A DNA stretch of 64,000 nucleotides from Gelidibacter gilvus (GTDB lineage: Bacteria > Bacteroidota > Bacteroidia > Flavobacteriales > Flavobacteriaceae), in NCBI RefSeq assembly GCF_004115975.1, contig NZ_SDDZ01000013.1, forward strand, positions 1 to 64,000, given 5' to 3'. The notes beneath the pieces are model-generated. The model was not told the DNA's origin. It saw only the letters and a list, made by a program, of their open reading frames with translations, and made no database searches. Positions 63,852 to 64,000 of this stretch are shown here, one piece after another. The position numbers were made by a program, and so were the translations under genes. Numbering within the stretch: position 1 is the first letter of the stretch; the number at the start of each line of letters is the position of its first letter.

Positions 63852-64000
63852 GGCGAATAATTGGTCCATATCCTTAAAGGCTTTAAATTCCAAAGCATTC
63901 CCAGAAGGATCCATAAAAAACATAGTGGCCTGTTCTCCAACTTGACCTTCAAATCGGATATAAGGTTCTATGACGAAGGCAATACCTTTAGCGGATAGAT
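63846..64000 (-). CDS. VOC-family (glyoxalase-like) protein, C-terminal part
   Basis: The last 51 codons of a minus-strand gene that continues beyond the right edge. The end reads [20 protein letters not shown], then [18 protein letters not shown], then QLFAK and TAA. The [10 protein letters not shown] motif with the metal-ligand Glu is characteristic of vicinal oxygen chelate domains. Subfamily and substrate cannot be told from this fragment. It converges with the TIGR02206 gene. Confidence 0.85.
   Translation of the reverse strand, partial: LSAKGIAFVIEPYIRFEGQVGEQATMFFMDPSGNALEFKAFKDMDQLFAK

Overview
The window is a chromosomal segment of a Bacteroidota bacterium, most likely family Flavobacteriaceae. 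Several things point there: low GC, a SusC/SusD outer-membrane pair, a type IX secretion C-terminal sorting domain, promoter boxes of the form TAnnTTTG, almost no Shine-Dalgarno sequences in front of genes, and the gene neighbourhood ACBP-psd-cdsA-LUD-ftsH-rsfS-birA-pyrE-NUDIX. No tRNA, rRNA or CRISPR array was seen.

Layout. Positions 1-2.5 kb hold a truncated tyrosine recombinase, a PaiB-like flavoprotein and a DUF1569 protein. From 2.6 to 10.8 kb are radC, a polysaccharide-deacetylase-like protein overlapping a YjjG-type nucleotidase, an orphan coiled-coil exported protein, rarA, a rhomboid protease with an acidic tail, a small membrane protein and rlmB. From 10.9 to 19.6 kb, all on the minus strand, are a T9SS-targeted arylsulfotransferase, a susD-susC pair and a BamA/TamA-like outer-membrane protein. 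From 19.7 to 37.3 kb lies the complete str-S10-spc-alpha ribosomal cluster of 32 genes from rpsL to rplQ, including fusA, secY, infA, a 38-residue rpmJ and rpoA. It lacks tuf, adk and map. Then come carA (TTG start), eno, a DUF481 protein, gltA and a dimethylarginase-like enzyme (37.5-43.5 kb). A minus-strand phospholipid and proteostasis block (ACBP, psd, cdsA, LUD, ftsH, rsfS) runs from 44.2 to 49.1 kb. After it come birA, an SRPBCC protein, pyrE, a NUDIX hydrolase, an M14 peptidase, ctlX and a TPR-histidine kinase (49.2-57.1 kb). Two decayed genes and a small membrane protein sit at 57.1-58.2 kb. The window ends with argS, ffh, a four-helix-bundle protein, folD, a TIGR02206 membrane protein and the C-terminus of a VOC protein.

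Most of the window is housekeeping: translation and secretion (ribosomal proteins, SecY, Ffh, EF-G, IF-1), central metabolism (enolase, citrate synthase, carbamoyl-phosphate synthase small subunit, orotate phosphoribosyltransferase, FolD), membrane lipid synthesis and protein quality control. I found no convincing new defence or biosynthetic system.

The most unusual signal is in the spacers. At about ten places, short degenerate tandem arrays with a period of mostly 7 nt fill intergenic gaps and often stop within a few bases of a start or stop codon. Each locus has its own heptamer sequence. Other notable points are REP/BIME-like hairpins that open the S10 operon between rpsJ and rplC, a 20-bp perfect palindrome between rpsN and rpsH, a terminator plus promoter between rpsK and rpsD, an operator-like inverted repeat inside the gltA promoter, promoter boxes 4-5 nt before start codons (rarA, rlmB, pyrE), a GH53 galactanase pseudogene with a nonsense codon and a large internal deletion, and an IVS-type four-helix-bundle gene bounded by inverted CAGTCGCAGTCT repeats.
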